From the NCBI RefSeq assembly GCF_003589595.1, contig NW_020653900.1, positions 6,719,787 through 6,783,786 of the forward strand: a DNA stretch of 64,000 nucleotides. Reading direction: 5' to 3'. The notes beneath the pieces are model-generated. The model was not told where the DNA came from, did not search any database, and worked only from the letters and a program-made list of their open reading frames with translations. Shown here piece by piece: positions 32,253-44,700 of this stretch; positions within the stretch are counted from its first letter, which is position 1, and every line of letters begins with the position of its first letter. The DNA comes from Hyposmocoma kahamanoa. Its lineage: Eukaryota > Arthropoda > Insecta > Lepidoptera > Cosmopterigidae. The position numbers and the translations under genes were made by a program.

Positions 32253-33882
32253 CTTCTTCTTTCTTCTTTATCTTAACGCAAACGTGGTACGTACGTTTGA
32301 ATAATTACATATTTACCCTCAGACCTCTGTTCTGTGTACGTTACTATCGAATCCGGTAGCGGCGTATCGCTCAATAGCAAATTGCACAGATCAGAGCTAA
32401 CATTAAACAGTTTTATAAATCTCTATCAATGAATGCCTCTAAATGTTTCTAAATTAAAACATCGATAGCTTCCGTGGTCGAATAGCTTGCACAACGGGTG
32501 CGCGGCTGCGACAATGTAGAAATAGTAGTTTATGTGACTGTTACCTAATGAAAGGCATTAAAATACGAGTGAGGGTTTATATAAAAATTATTATGTACAG
32601 TTACATATTCTGCTTTGTCTACACACATATCATAGGCTCTTCGTGATGTGTTCAGGAACAGCATGTTGCGATTGGCGAAATGGCGGCAAATAAAAACTTC
32701 TCTCACGCACGTCACACAACCGTACTTTTTATTTTTAATTCATAGAGAAACTAGAATTGGCCCCAACTATTATGTCGTTCGATATCTAGTAACGTGTGAA
32801 ATTGTCAAAAGTGTTTGCTATTAACATTTCATCTCGAATAAAACTTCATCTCGACTGATATTAGAATTAAGGTCCAATCAAATTGTTTTGCTTTTCAGAG
32901 ATGTTCGAAATTTGAATGTAATATTATCATCGAATTCGATGTGTTGGTTATCATGAAGCAATAATAAAATTTTCACAGATAAGAAATTTGTTCTAACAAC
33001 ACAGTTTACCTTTGTGCTGGTCGTAATTTGCGGTTTTTGAGAACATTATAGAGAGTTTGTGATTATGTGTGCAGATAAACTAACTTTTCTATATTGTCTC
33101 GTGTGCTCGTGACGTCGTTGTTGTTTCCGATTTTCATGACATAAGTGCTTTAGTTACTTACTATGGGCTCCGAGCAATGTATGTGACGTTCTTTTAATAT
33201 TTTGTTTAATATTTCATATTTTTATTTATATAAATACTTAATACTTTCTAATAATGTATCAAAGATATTCGGTCTGATAAATTTATAAAACTTTATATAT
33301 TTTTTATAAAATTTCACAAGCAATGTGTTTTTGTCCCAAAATATTGACAATGTAATTTTGTAAACAAAAACCTTAAACAAAAAGAGTCAAAATTATCTCT
33401 GAACTTCAAGTTAACGTCCTCAATTTCGGGGTATTTAAATTTAAAGAGCAACCCTTTTGAGATTTTTCTTCCTTGTTTTAAAAACATTTGCCTTTGAATG
33501 TGCTCTAGAATTTTATTAAACATAAAAATTTAATGTCTATTCTACGTAATGAAGGCTCTGTTGTAATGGATGGTGGTAATCAATTTTCACCATTACCCTT
33601 GTAGTAAGTTTACAAATATGCCACAAAAGTCACTTATATTTTTCAGCTGTTAAAAAAACTGAAAAATTGTTTAATATAATAATAACATTCATTTTAAATG
33701 TTTTTTTTTTACACTTTAACGTTAAGCAGGTAATGTGCTATGGATTTTGACAGTACAACAAGACCTGCATTCGTGCATTATCTAGAGAGAAAAATAGTCA
33801 GTGTGCCTCTTCATTTAATCTGATATGAGTAGAATGTACGTCCGGAACGTAATTATTTTTAATTGTACTTTTTTATAATAGG
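32253..33882. other. AT-rich intergenic stretch
   Basis: A tRNA-like SINE head remnant (CTTCCGTGGTCGAATAGCTT, about 32468-32510). Otherwise nothing recognised. Confidence 0.4.
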
Positions 33883-33979
33883 TACCAATACCAAGTGACA
33901 AGTGAAGTGGTAAGCGACATGCCTTGTTCGTAGAGCTTTAAATCGCAAACATCTAAGGGGCACTGCCACGGAAGACAAA
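33883..33979 (-). repeat. Family A repeat, 3' part
   Basis: CCAATACCAAGTGACAAGTG and TTTAAATCGCAAACATCTAA then GGGGCACTGCCAC; complement of the 3' third. Confidence 0.65.
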
Positions 33980-34654
33980 AACAATGGGAGTGCCTTAAGC
34001 CTCGATTACTATCAGAACCGATGTCGCCAAAACTCACATATAATAATTTGAATCACTACAAAATCTTGATATTGATCGGTCGTAGTTTCAAATTTAAAAA
34101 GGAAAAACATATTCTGGATTGTTAATATAATTTAAACTTTACACTGTTTGCATATCGTTGAAAGTTCAATACCATCAATACCTATTATTGCAAGTTACGA
34201 CGTTTTGAAATTATATGGAAATTTCAATCAATGCTCTGCCATCTAGCGGTTAATTGCTGAACGACAACAAATTCGAGTTATTAATTTAGTTCTCCAAGAA
34301 AGAAGCGACCATATTGCAGGGGTATAAATAAGCTTTATTAAATTAAACTTTCGTTTCTTATAAGAAAAAAATATTTCGATTAACAGAAAAAAAATTTAAA
34401 TAACACTTTCCGGTGATATGAAATACCACCATGGGTAATAGTTTTGGTGCGGCTATTATTTTTGCACTCCAAAACAGCACAATACTTATAATACAAAACT
34501 TTTGCTGGGATTTTAGAGAAATTGCACGAAAGAATGACACAACCATACCATACAAAGCAAAAATGGCGGACTGAGCTGAGCTCAGATAGGTTTTTCGAGA
34601 CCTATAGTGGGCACGCGTCTGACGCTAACTAACCACTTCTACTATATATATTGT
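33980..34654. other. AT-rich stretch, nothing recognised
   Basis: No repeat family or credible frame. Confidence 0.4.
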
Positions 34655-34661
34655 TTGTTCT

Positions 34662-34846
34662 ATGGGCACTGACACTGCTCCTGACACCCTGAGCTATAAG
34701 TTGACAAGTTCCATGTGCCTGTAATTTCACCAGCACCCTTCCAAATCGGAACGCAGTAATGCTCACATTACTGCTTAGCGACAAATAGATAAGGTGGCAG
34801 TGCTTCCCTGGACGAACTATTTCACGAGGAGCTCTACTGCTATTAA
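34662..34846 (-). repeat. Family A repeat, 5' two thirds
   Basis: GGGCACTGACACTGCTCCTG, CATGTGCCTGTAATTTCACC and GAGGAGCTCTACTGCTAT. Confidence 0.75.
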
Positions 34847-35354
34847 TATTGGCATCGCTTGGAACATTATAATAGTTATCATTAATATTTTTATATGCCA
34901 AAGTAGTACTACATTCGTGTTACGACATATACCTCTATACCATACATACCTTTCAAAGCTTGTAATTCCGTAAAGAGACACTCTATCCCGACCCTAACAA
35001 ATATAAATACAAATAAAGGATCTAACGAGTATAACAAAGTTCATCGAGGGTTGAATTTAAAGTTTGTTCTTTGATTTTATGGCGCGGTTTTAATGAGACT
35101 AATCCAAATCAAGCTTTTAACAATATTGACTACATTGGTAAGCATTTTGTATCTTAATGGAAAGTAGTAATCACCTACAGGTTAAGGCTCAGATTTATAA
35201 AATGAACTTTGACTTCTTTCTGACTTTGAAATTCCGGAATGATTAAAATTAAAAAAAAATCCACGATGCCTATGTTACAGTTCATCAATTTTAATTTTGC
35301 TCCTCGATTTTGCTTTAGAAGCCGTTTACTAATCTAACCTAAGAGTATCGCTTT

Positions 35355-35450
35355 TCGATTTTAACTTACTTGTGCCATCAAGCACTTACCGCCATCTTCA
35401 TAAATATTTTCTTACTACTTCCATTTCAAAAATTATACAAGGACATTTGA
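35355..35450 (+). repeat. Family I, second copy
   Basis: Direct-orientation partner of 30378-30470. No coding content. Confidence 0.6.
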
Positions 35451-35659
35451 CCAACCAGAGTAAGGATTTTTTGGAACAACCCGTATTGTAACATTCTGTA
35501 TCTACGAGTATAATTGTGTTAAAACAGAGAGAGATTATTTCACTATCCATTAATAAAATTTGAGAATTTATTGTGCATGTCAAATAGTTTTTATGTATAT
35601 GCCACATATTTAGATTATATACCTGTTGTAATAACCTTGCATACCACATTCTTCTGTCT

Positions 35660-35900
35660 TTTGTATCAATAAGTGCGCATTTGATATCCTACTTACCTGA
35701 TGGAAAGTGACGATGAGGTCGTAGATGGAGCATGCGCACCTAAATAATGCCTATTCACTCTCTCCTTGAAAAGGTCCAAGTTATAATGTTCAGGGAACAA
35801 GTCTGCAGGCAGGGAATTCCATTCCATAGCGCTTCGCAACTTAAGGGTGCAACTCAACCCTACATGTAGTCCCCGGTGATGGAAAGGGGAAGGCAGAATT
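35660..35900 (-). pseudogene. LINE N3 reverse transcriptase C-terminus
   Basis: Minus strand: NLILPSPFHHRGLHVG, SAMEWNSLPADLFPEHYN and LDLFKERVNRHYLG followed by AHAPSTTSS and a stop. This WNSLP..FP..Y....FK..VNRH pattern closes many LINE polymerases. Only about 80 codons remain. It is the best N3 copy and the reference for the fragments at 1427, 3790 and 19176. Confidence 0.65.
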
Positions 35901-35904
35901 AAAT

Positions 35905-36060
35905 TGACTGGATTCGAACCAGCGCCTTCAAGCAATCCGTGCTAGATGCTCCCCAACTGAGCAATGGAACGAACCACCAGACTTCATGAATTTTTATGTG
36001 CATCTTGCAGATGTTTTTGGTTTATAACGACTTTTTGCCGTATCGCCATCTGCTTTTTTC
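35905..36060 (-). repeat. SINE D
   Basis: GACTGGATTCGAACCAGCGC (B box in complement), CTCAGTTGGGGAGCATC-type head in complement, and CGACTTTTTGCCGTATCGCC. Lies between two LINE fragments. Confidence 0.65.
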
Positions 36061-36129
36061 TTATTATTTTTTCGCCTACACGAACTTTTCGCACGCACTG
36101 CAGTGGCGCGGCAGCTCCTACACAGCATC

Positions 36130-36450
36130 CTGAACGTATTGTTATACTGTATACGCGGGGCGTTGTAAGCTCGTTTGGTGCACTGAGACCACAGACTGTT
36201 CGAGTAAAATGAAGTGCAGTAAACTTCAAATAGCGTTATTTTTACACTTGCTATGCATCGAGCAAATCTGCGAGTCTTTAGATTACTCCTCACTACCAAT
36301 GCCCTGAGTTCATTTTCCACGTCGAGATCACCTTTTAGAACATCTGTGATCGCGTGATCAAGGTATTCCAATAAAGGTTCCAGACGACACTGATAGAAGA
36401 GAAAGTTATTAGTATTAACCATCCAATTTACAGGTTTTATCAGCGCCATC
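36130..36450 (-). pseudogene. LINE N2 polymerase C-terminal fragment
   Basis: Minus strand: EYLDHAITDVLKGDLDVENE, LRALVVRSNLKTRRFARCIA, CTSFYSNSLWSQCTKRAYNA and RIQYNNTFRML. This is the segment immediately upstream of the part preserved at 335-560, so the two copies together show how the family reads. The frame then runs into unrelated residues from SINE D. Confidence 0.65.
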
Positions 36451-38129
36451 TACCAGAGAAGGCGGAAATCTATGAAAAAATTGGATAGGTCAGCGCAATA
36501 AAGGTAGTTCAGCATAGTATTAGTAGTTCACAATAGACGGTGTTAGCGTATGGAATCACCTCATCTCCAGCAGATGGCGGCAGTACCTACTGATTCCCCA
36601 TACCATTATAAGACATCAGGTTCTTATCATGGCTGCGTAGGCTTTGAAACGTGTGAGGTAGACGCGGAGAAGTTCGCAATAAATTAAAACTCATAGTCCC
36701 TTTCATACTTATTTTTTTTTTGAGTCAAATAACACTGAAAGAGCAGCGGCTGGAGTAAAACAGAATAACTCAGCATTTTGAACTTATCTTCTAAAGAAAA
36801 ACGTTCAAATTGATTTGAAGTATTAGAATGTATATTGCGGCACCCCGAGCATCCGCAAGGCACCGCGAGTTTTGTAGCGATTGTTCACAGAGACACTGTG
36901 CTAGCTCTGCTCTTTCAGTGTGACTTGATTTTTAACGTCGAAAAACAGATTTTCGTTATAGTCGAAATACGTCGAAACGTCTATTTTGGGTCTCATTTTC
37001 CTTTGAGCAATAAACGTTATTGGGTATTGTGAAACAGATTCTCTTGTCATATGTTCAGGGAAAGTTCTGTCAGAGTATGTATTACAAATTCAATAAACTC
37101 AATTCAATTATTAAATAACCTGCAAATTTTTTATTTCATTTAGGAGTAATTTGAATGTTCATAGTCTCTGCTGACCCTTTTGTTCGTAGTTGTAAAATTT
37201 GAGATTTCGTCTCAAGATTCAGGCATATTTAGGTACGATTTTTATGAGTACGTTAAACTTTCTGACTTTGGACTGAATTAATTTATGTTTTCCTATGAAA
37301 ACCTATTTTTAAAGGGTTTTTCTTTTAAACAAAGTCTATAGTTATTAATAATTACCATAATTAAAAATATTATGTATTTTGTCATTAAAAGTTACGACTA
37401 TTTGTTTCCTAGCGTAGTTTATAAAGTCATGATTTTATTATTAAAGATACAAAGTCGGGTGAAAAATTTATAAATATTACGAAAATATAATAATGATTAA
37501 ATCTATATAAAAAAAATCGTGATCGCGTAGAACCCAGCGCCATTTTGCGAATGCGTGGTAAGCATTGGCATATGAAAAAAAATGCCAGCTTTACAAAGGT
37601 TAGGTCAATAGGTTTTAAAATAAAAAACATATTTATAAAAACAAGTGTTTAATACGACAAATAAATAAGTTAAATAAAGCACTTAAGTTAAACGCTCGTT
37701 TATAAATTAACTTCGTTATTGTATTTACAATAATAAATTATAATAAATTATTTTTAAATAATGTTTGGCCTACTTTGTACCAAAGGAGATTGCTCGAATT
37801 CGTTGTGTTGTTGTCCATACCTTTTTTGCTGAAAAAAAGAAACAAATCGGACTTAGAAACATTGTAAAGAAATTTTATTTTCTTTTATTTTATTTATACG
37901 ATTAACTCGTGGGCACGATTCTAGTTAGTTTTCTTGAACAACTTCTTAATAACACAAAAAGTTGTAAGTATCGTGAAACCTTGCTAACACGTGTTAAATG
38001 CGAGAAATGTTACGAGGTTAAGGTCTCGTGCTTAGAATTCATTATCTCGCTTGTGACAATTATAACTTTTTTCCGTATCAAAGTGCGACTTGCTATAGTG
38101 AAACTTGTGTTATGGGCATAATGGTCTTT
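36451..38129. other. Intergenic stretch downstream of the Osiris-type gene
   Basis: AT-rich. No family assigned. A GC-richer patch near 36830-36920 has no recognisable frame. Confidence 0.4.
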
Positions 38130-38135
38130 TTTATT
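38130..38135 (-). terminator. Candidate polyadenylation signal (AATAAA)
   Basis: First AATAAA found downstream of the stop at 38560, about 425 nt away. If used, the 3' UTR would contain the SINE F copy at 38300-38468. A nearer non-canonical signal cannot be excluded. Confidence 0.3.
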
Positions 38136-38299
38136 TTATACTAATAATCCAATTACTGCTCTTAATCCCGGGAATAAGCTTGCGTTTCCTGGAAAATGTG
38201 AAAAAGGCGACCAGAGTAAGCTAACCTCGTGTTGCAAGAAATTTATCGTATTCAGAGATAAACTAAATTGGTGATAGCGTGTTTACAGAAAGGGAAGAA

Positions 38300-38468
38300 G
38301 TGACAGTACTATGAATGTCAAAAGCTACGGAATTCACTCCGAGGCACCAGAACACCCAGAACCAATTTAGAAAAGTTCGTTTCCCAACATGGTCCTACCT
38401 GAAATCGAACCTGGAATCTCCTCATCTACCCCCCAGTAACCACTGGGCCACCGAGGTCGTCAAACTAG
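38300..38468 (-). repeat. SINE F in the probable 3' UTR
   Basis: Minus strand GACGACCTCGGTGGCCCAGT (A box), CAGGTTCGATTTCAGG (B box), then AATTGGTTCTGGGTGTTCTG. Same sense as the Osiris-type transcript, starting about 90 nt after its stop. Confidence 0.75.
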
Positions 38469-38559
38469 GTGACGCTTTTATGAAATTGTGAAGAGTTGAA
38501 GTTGAAGTTTAAGTCCATAGCGTTCAAATTAAGCATTTCATTATTCAATACTAACACAT

Positions 38560-38745
38560 TCAATGCTCCTTCTGATATTCCTTCCATCCTTTATAAGGTA
38601 ATGGAGTATCCAAGTCTCGTCTTCGCCTGTGATGCCCGTGACCAGCGTAAATGACCTGGTGATCATCATGATGGTCTTGTGAGGCCAGTTTTTTCACTCC
38701 TACGATTGCTGCTAGCATCAATGCTAAACCTGACATTGCCAGGGC
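38560..38745 (-). CDS. Exon 3 of the Osiris-type gene, with stop codon
   Basis: 186 nt encoding the last 61 residues and a TGA stop. It opens with a second hydrophobic stretch (ALAMSGLALMLAAIVGVKK). A His/Asp-rich patch, a run of four arginines followed by Asp (a possible furin-like cleavage site), and LPYKGWKEYQKEH follow. The acceptor reads TCTATTTCAG. The YKGW-type ending resembles the conserved tyrosine-containing C-terminal motif of Osiris proteins. Confidence 0.85.
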   Translation of the reverse strand, partial: ALAMSGLALMLAAIVGVKKLASQDHHDDHQVIYAGHGHHRRRRDLDTPLPYKGWKEYQKEH

Positions 38746-41700
38746 CTGAAATAGAGATAAAGAGGTTAGGATATGTTCAAAGCGCTTTTCGAATTAACTC
38801 TTATTAAAAATATATTGTTATTTTTAATATACGCTTTCTTAGATCGTGGTGTACCTAATTTATTTTTATGAAAGTAGAATTTTAAAATCACCCAAAAGAT
38901 GACATTTGATTACAAATCAACATGGCCGGTACCTAAGCATTTGGTTAAAATTTGATGATTATTTTTTAAATTGTTATTTATTTACAATTAACGCCATGGC
39001 CTTTTTGGCTAAGTAATATCTATGTTATCAAAGGCACGCCTTCGTGAACATAGCCTAGAGCATAAACAAGAATATGGACATAAAGTACAATATATAAAGT
39101 ACAACTAGGACAATAAGCTGGATAATATTTTTTTATAGCCGATATGAAACCTATCGCACTAGAATAGAAAAAAATACATTTAGAATAATATGCAAAAACA
39201 GATTTTTGTACTAATAGCTTTTCCGCATTACGACGGTATTAACTTCAACGTACAATATAGTCTCTGTGACACCACTAGGGCATGAACGTGAAATTTTGAA
39301 TCGAAAAATAAAACGTTCATGATGTCAACATTTTTAATTACGTCCATTCGTTTTAAAGGTGACTTATGAGAGTGTTAAGTAATAATAATAAAATTCCGAT
39401 TATCAAGAACAATTATTTTACACTGGACTACAAATTTTTGAATTTGATCCGCGGACTTTGGTCCGCAGGGAAGTGCAGTAGAGATTAATCAATGTGACCA
39501 TTTTAATATAATTTGCTTATTTGTGATAATAAACATTATTTGACTTCGAGTTTACCTAAAATTTACTATCCGAGATTTATGATGATAATTTCCTTTTCAT
39601 TTTCTGTTTAAATGTAAGTTTAAATATGTTATTTTCGTCAATGTGCAAATGATAGATTTCGTCATACGCCTTTTATAACATAACATAACGCTTGTTTTGG
39701 GGGCTATTTTCTAAGCATATTGTCACTGTCTGATATCATAACATGGAAATGTGTCCTTGTGAAAACGACATCGTTGAGGAAAATAATTTTGCAACAAAAT
39801 TTTATATACATACACTTTACGCCCTTTTCCTATCGGGGTTGGCAAGGGCAGCATTCCACTTGTTACTTAAATATCCCCACACACTTCTTTAGCCTCATCG
39901 AGATGAATCAATGCTTTCAACCACGCTCATCGGTGAAGGATGAGTCTAGTTTTGACTTGGTCTTTCTTTAAGACGTCCTGAATTTGGTCGTAGATATTTC
40001 ATCATAAACAAGCCCTTATCTATTTTTAACCGACTTAAAAAAGGAGGAGGTTCTCAATGCGACTGTATGTTTTTTTGTGTGTATGTTACGCGATAACTAC
40101 GGTATTTGTGAACCGATTTTCATAATTCTTTTTTCGTTGGAAAGGGGGTACTTCCATAGCGGTCCCATTTCATTTAGGAGAAAATCATCCACCTCTTAGG
40201 GTGGCTGTTCACGCATGAAGATTTGTTTTTATAAATAGCGCCTAAATTTTACTTAAGGAGCAATTATTTTAATGGTTGATTTTGCTATTCTCCAATTCAA
40301 GGCGTTTTTCTCTTAATATACTTTGAGTAGTGAGAATCGATTTTTATTATCTCCAGTGTCAAGTCCTGTATAGTGGCGAATTTTAGAATATTTCAATAAA
40401 ACTTAGCAAATAGACGTAATTCCACGTACTTTTGACGTCGGTTTTTTAGTACTCTGTACTGGCCTAAAAGATAAATTTTGAATTTTTTTTAAACGGGAAA
40501 GACGGATTCCCTGCATGGCACAGTCGGTCGCTGTCAAGGACTCTGGTTCAAAAACCGGTGAATAATACGTGCCGTATCGAACAGGTCCACCTGCTACATT
40601 TGTGCTGACTTTGATTTGTGCTAAATCCAACTGCCTCGAGTTGCTAGCGAGGCTGACTGGAATTATTATTATTATATATTTTTTAAGTCATGCCTTTTAT
40701 TATGAGCACTAAATGTGTTGTACTTATGTTATTCTGTTATTATTTTAGTCGGGTTTAATTCTTAGTTTTGAAATGACGCCAAAAATTAAGCCTGTGTGAG
40801 TGTTTAAGTAGACGACTATTTTCAGGGGTGTCACAAACCGAGTCATATTGAGGTGTAATTGTCGACAAAATTTACCACATTTAACGCCCTTAAAATTTTA
40901 TTGCTCCGCACCCGGACAGATTGTATATTTATAGCCGGGATATCTCCAAACCTGAAATTTTAGCAGCATGTACTTTTTAGGTTGCAAAATTCTTCGTGGA
41001 CCGAATTTGTAACTATATTGTAAGGAAGTTTTGGGAAAAATTCAGCTCTGCCAACAAAATAAACTTTAACACACACTTTAAACAAAGAAAACGTCGACTC
41101 CATATTTTCCAATATTTCTTATTCATGCTCTTGTATAAATATTGCGTACTTGTTTTTAACCGACTTCAAAAAAGGAATGTTCTCAATTCGACTGTGTGTT
41201 TTTTGAATGTATGTTACGCGAACTTGGCATTTGGAACCGATTTTTATGATTCTTTTTTTATTGGAAAGGGGGTAACTTAGAAGTAGTCTTATTTGAGTTT
41301 GAAAAAAATGTTCCACCTCTAACTAAGCAAACTAGGGGATGAATGACTTTTGAGGTCGGTTTTTTTCCTTTTTTATTAAGTGGATGGATAGAAGTTGAAT
41401 ACAATAATAGCAAATACATTATACATACTTGCTTTACATAATATTTTATAAATTGCTTTCATAAATGATAACTGTAGAAACTATTTGTGGATAAAAGTTT
41501 CTGTAGACTGTACTTGAATACAAATATTACGTGACTCTGTTACAGACGTACTTATGTACAAAATGGCTTTGTAACAACTATGCTTTCATATTTCAAACCT
41601 ATTTAGGACACACTTATTTACCTAACAAAGTTTTGTTATATCATTTATACTAACTTAACGCCTAGAAATTACAATTATAACACATTTTAACTTGACACCT

Positions 41701-44700
41701 TTTAGTGAAAATGTGCAAACATAATTTCAGGGGCGTTAGTTCCGCTTCGTTTCTTCATAAAAAAACTACACTAAAAAAGTAGCGCATCAATAAACGATTA
41801 TAAATCAATAATGTGATCATTTTTCATCCACAGCATAGCATGGATCTAGCACAACAAAAGCGGTGTCCAGTCGGCCGTTTCGTCACGCGCCTGCGCATCG
41901 GGGCTCAACCGCAGTGTCGTAACAGATTCGATAGTTCTGATGTATAATATATTATAATACTTTTATTTTATTATTTCGTTAAGAAGGCGTCAGAATTTCA
42001 GTTGAATGCATGAGTTTATGATTATTTACAGGGTTATTCTAATTAATATAGATATTCTTAAAACGACCAATTCTGATGACCTCAGTAGCACAGGGTTTAC
42101 CCTGTGGACTCTGGACGTGAGGGTTATAGATTCGATTTCTGATAGGTTTGTACTTGGATGACCAAAAACCAAGGTAGTGATCCGTTAAGCTCTTCCAGGA
42201 TATCTCAATTTATGCTATTTAAAATAAAGAGCAAGCCTTAGAGTATCTTACTCATTCTTCTCAGGGGAATTTGCCTGACGGATGAGTAGTAGAGTTTCAT
42301 TAATGTGACGATCAGGATATGGACAGAATTTATTTCACTGTTCTAGTATTCTAAGTACAGGAAATTCCTTAGTTTGTGACCAAATAATCGGTGCGGTTAT
42401 CTCGCACATTATTGTCATTGTTACCGATATTAATTTTAATTTATAATTTAAATAAATTCGGCTTATACTAACCGGTATGAACAGTTTATCAATATATGTG
42501 GAAAGCTTAAAATTGAATAAAAATAATATCGATAACAGTTGCACTACCACAACACTGTGTGCGTTCGCGGCGTGCGCACCAATTATTCACTTTTCCCAAT
42601 TAAAAAACGAGCAAACCGATCGAGAATACAGGAATCCGACGAATGAGATAGAGATGTCGGCTTTCGTGAAAATTAATTATTTTCTTTGATTTTAAATTCC
42701 AAATCGCGAGCGAAATTAGAAAATCAAACGGCTCTTGTGATATATTTTTATTATAAGATTAAGTAGTATTTTTATTCAAAACTCGAGAGGACGTTTCGCA
42801 ACGCTGTGAAGACATATACCTATACCTACAATTTCTAAGCTAAGCACACTATGTACCCGTTGTAACCTAAATGGTTTCAACCTTTCAAACAGAGTTCGAA
42901 TACAAGCTTGCTCATCTGAATTTATCGCAATTTGAAATTTACTATGAGCTTTCCGGCGAAGGAAAATATCGTGAGGAAACCTGCGCACATCTTCAATGCC
43001 ATTTAACCATGTGTGTGAAGTTCCCATGCGCACTGGACCCGTATGGTAAATACAGCCCAGGCTATATAGGGCTATATATAGAGTAATGGTTATTATTATG
43101 CAATAAAATACAAAAACATGCATACACATTAATGTAGTTTAATAGCAATACTTCTCGCTAACAATAAAGAAAAATATTGTGATGAAATAAGGTTCATAAC
43201 GAACAATACTTAGATGAGACATCGGACTCAGCACGGTAGCGTATTATAACACTCGTCAGCTGACATTACGTGGTGCATTAATTTAAAATATTATAATAAT
43301 ATTATTTTGTAAGTAGCACTAGAGCTCCTTGTGAAAGAGTTCGGCTGGGAAAGTAACTGCCACCTTGTCTCTTTCTACCGCCAAGCGGTAATGAGCAGTA
43401 CAGCGTTCCGGTTTAGAAGGGTAAGGGTGCTAGTGAAATTACAGGCATATGGGACTCGTCAATTTATATCTCAAGGTGACAGGATGGTCTATAGCTCGAC
43501 GTGTTGGATAGGGGTGTCGTTTACCACCAGTCATGCAATTTATTCGTCCCCTCACTTGGTATTATAAAAATAAAACTTTGGTTGCCCTAACTTTGCTCTC
43601 TTAATTTTCAGGTAGCCTGGAAGTAATTGCTATATTTATTTAAATAAACTCACACTAGTGTTTTGTGTTGTAATTCTAATTTGAGACTGCTGTGCCCCAA
43701 CACAGTCCATGCAACACTAGCTCTTGTGTCCCTTGTGCCCAAATACCTATACGAGGGAAGATCTCTACTATGGATAGCACAGTCAAGGTAGAATAGTAGA
43801 TAGAATATTTCGTAAGATCCGCTGGTCGTTTCGTAGCTCATTTGGGAGAGTGTCAGGCACGGTTTGCTAGAAGACGTTGGTTCAAATCCGGCCGGATCGA
43901 AGGAATTTTTTCTAAGTGTTTGATCTTTATATTAATAATTATAACAAACTAGCGAAGTAATTTCACAAAAAACAATTAAATATCATGGCAGTGAAACATG
44001 CTAATATGCAATAAACTTATATTTTCTCATTCACATCTGCATTTTGAATGTGGTTAATTTGAATAACACCGTCCACCCTCAATGAATGGGAATCACGTTT
44101 TCCACATAACAATAAAGTTTAATTTACCAACGTATAACTCATTTTAAATGTATCTTTCCGGTTTGCGTTTTTGGATAAATGAGAGATTTCATAATTCCAT
44201 TTAACTCTAGATTCCTACCTATTTTATTCCGAGATGGTCAGGTAGGAATGCTATTATATGGAATACACTTTTGGGGTCTTTCGGGGTCAGTATTATATAA
44301 CCATAAGTCAGAGAGATATATAATATATATATATAAATCAAAAAGTTTAAAATATATAAAATATATAAAATATATAAAAAGTTTAATATATATAAGTCAA
44401 AAGTTATTGTATTAATTCGCACTTAAACGACTTGGTTATTTAAAAAGCTACGTGACAGGGCTAACTTGTCTAACATTAATTGTCCTTTTGAGATATTTTA
44501 ATTTAGTAGTAATGGCTTTATTTATAATTTAATTGCATTGTAATTCTCAACGTCAAGATTAAGCAAAACATTTTTATAATTGGAACGTCTGAATGTATTT
44601 CACATAAGCTTGCAACTACATTTTACTAAATTAATTTTCTGAATTCAAATTCTACACTATTTTTAGTGTTATGAAATTATTTATTTTGTTCGTTTGCGTT

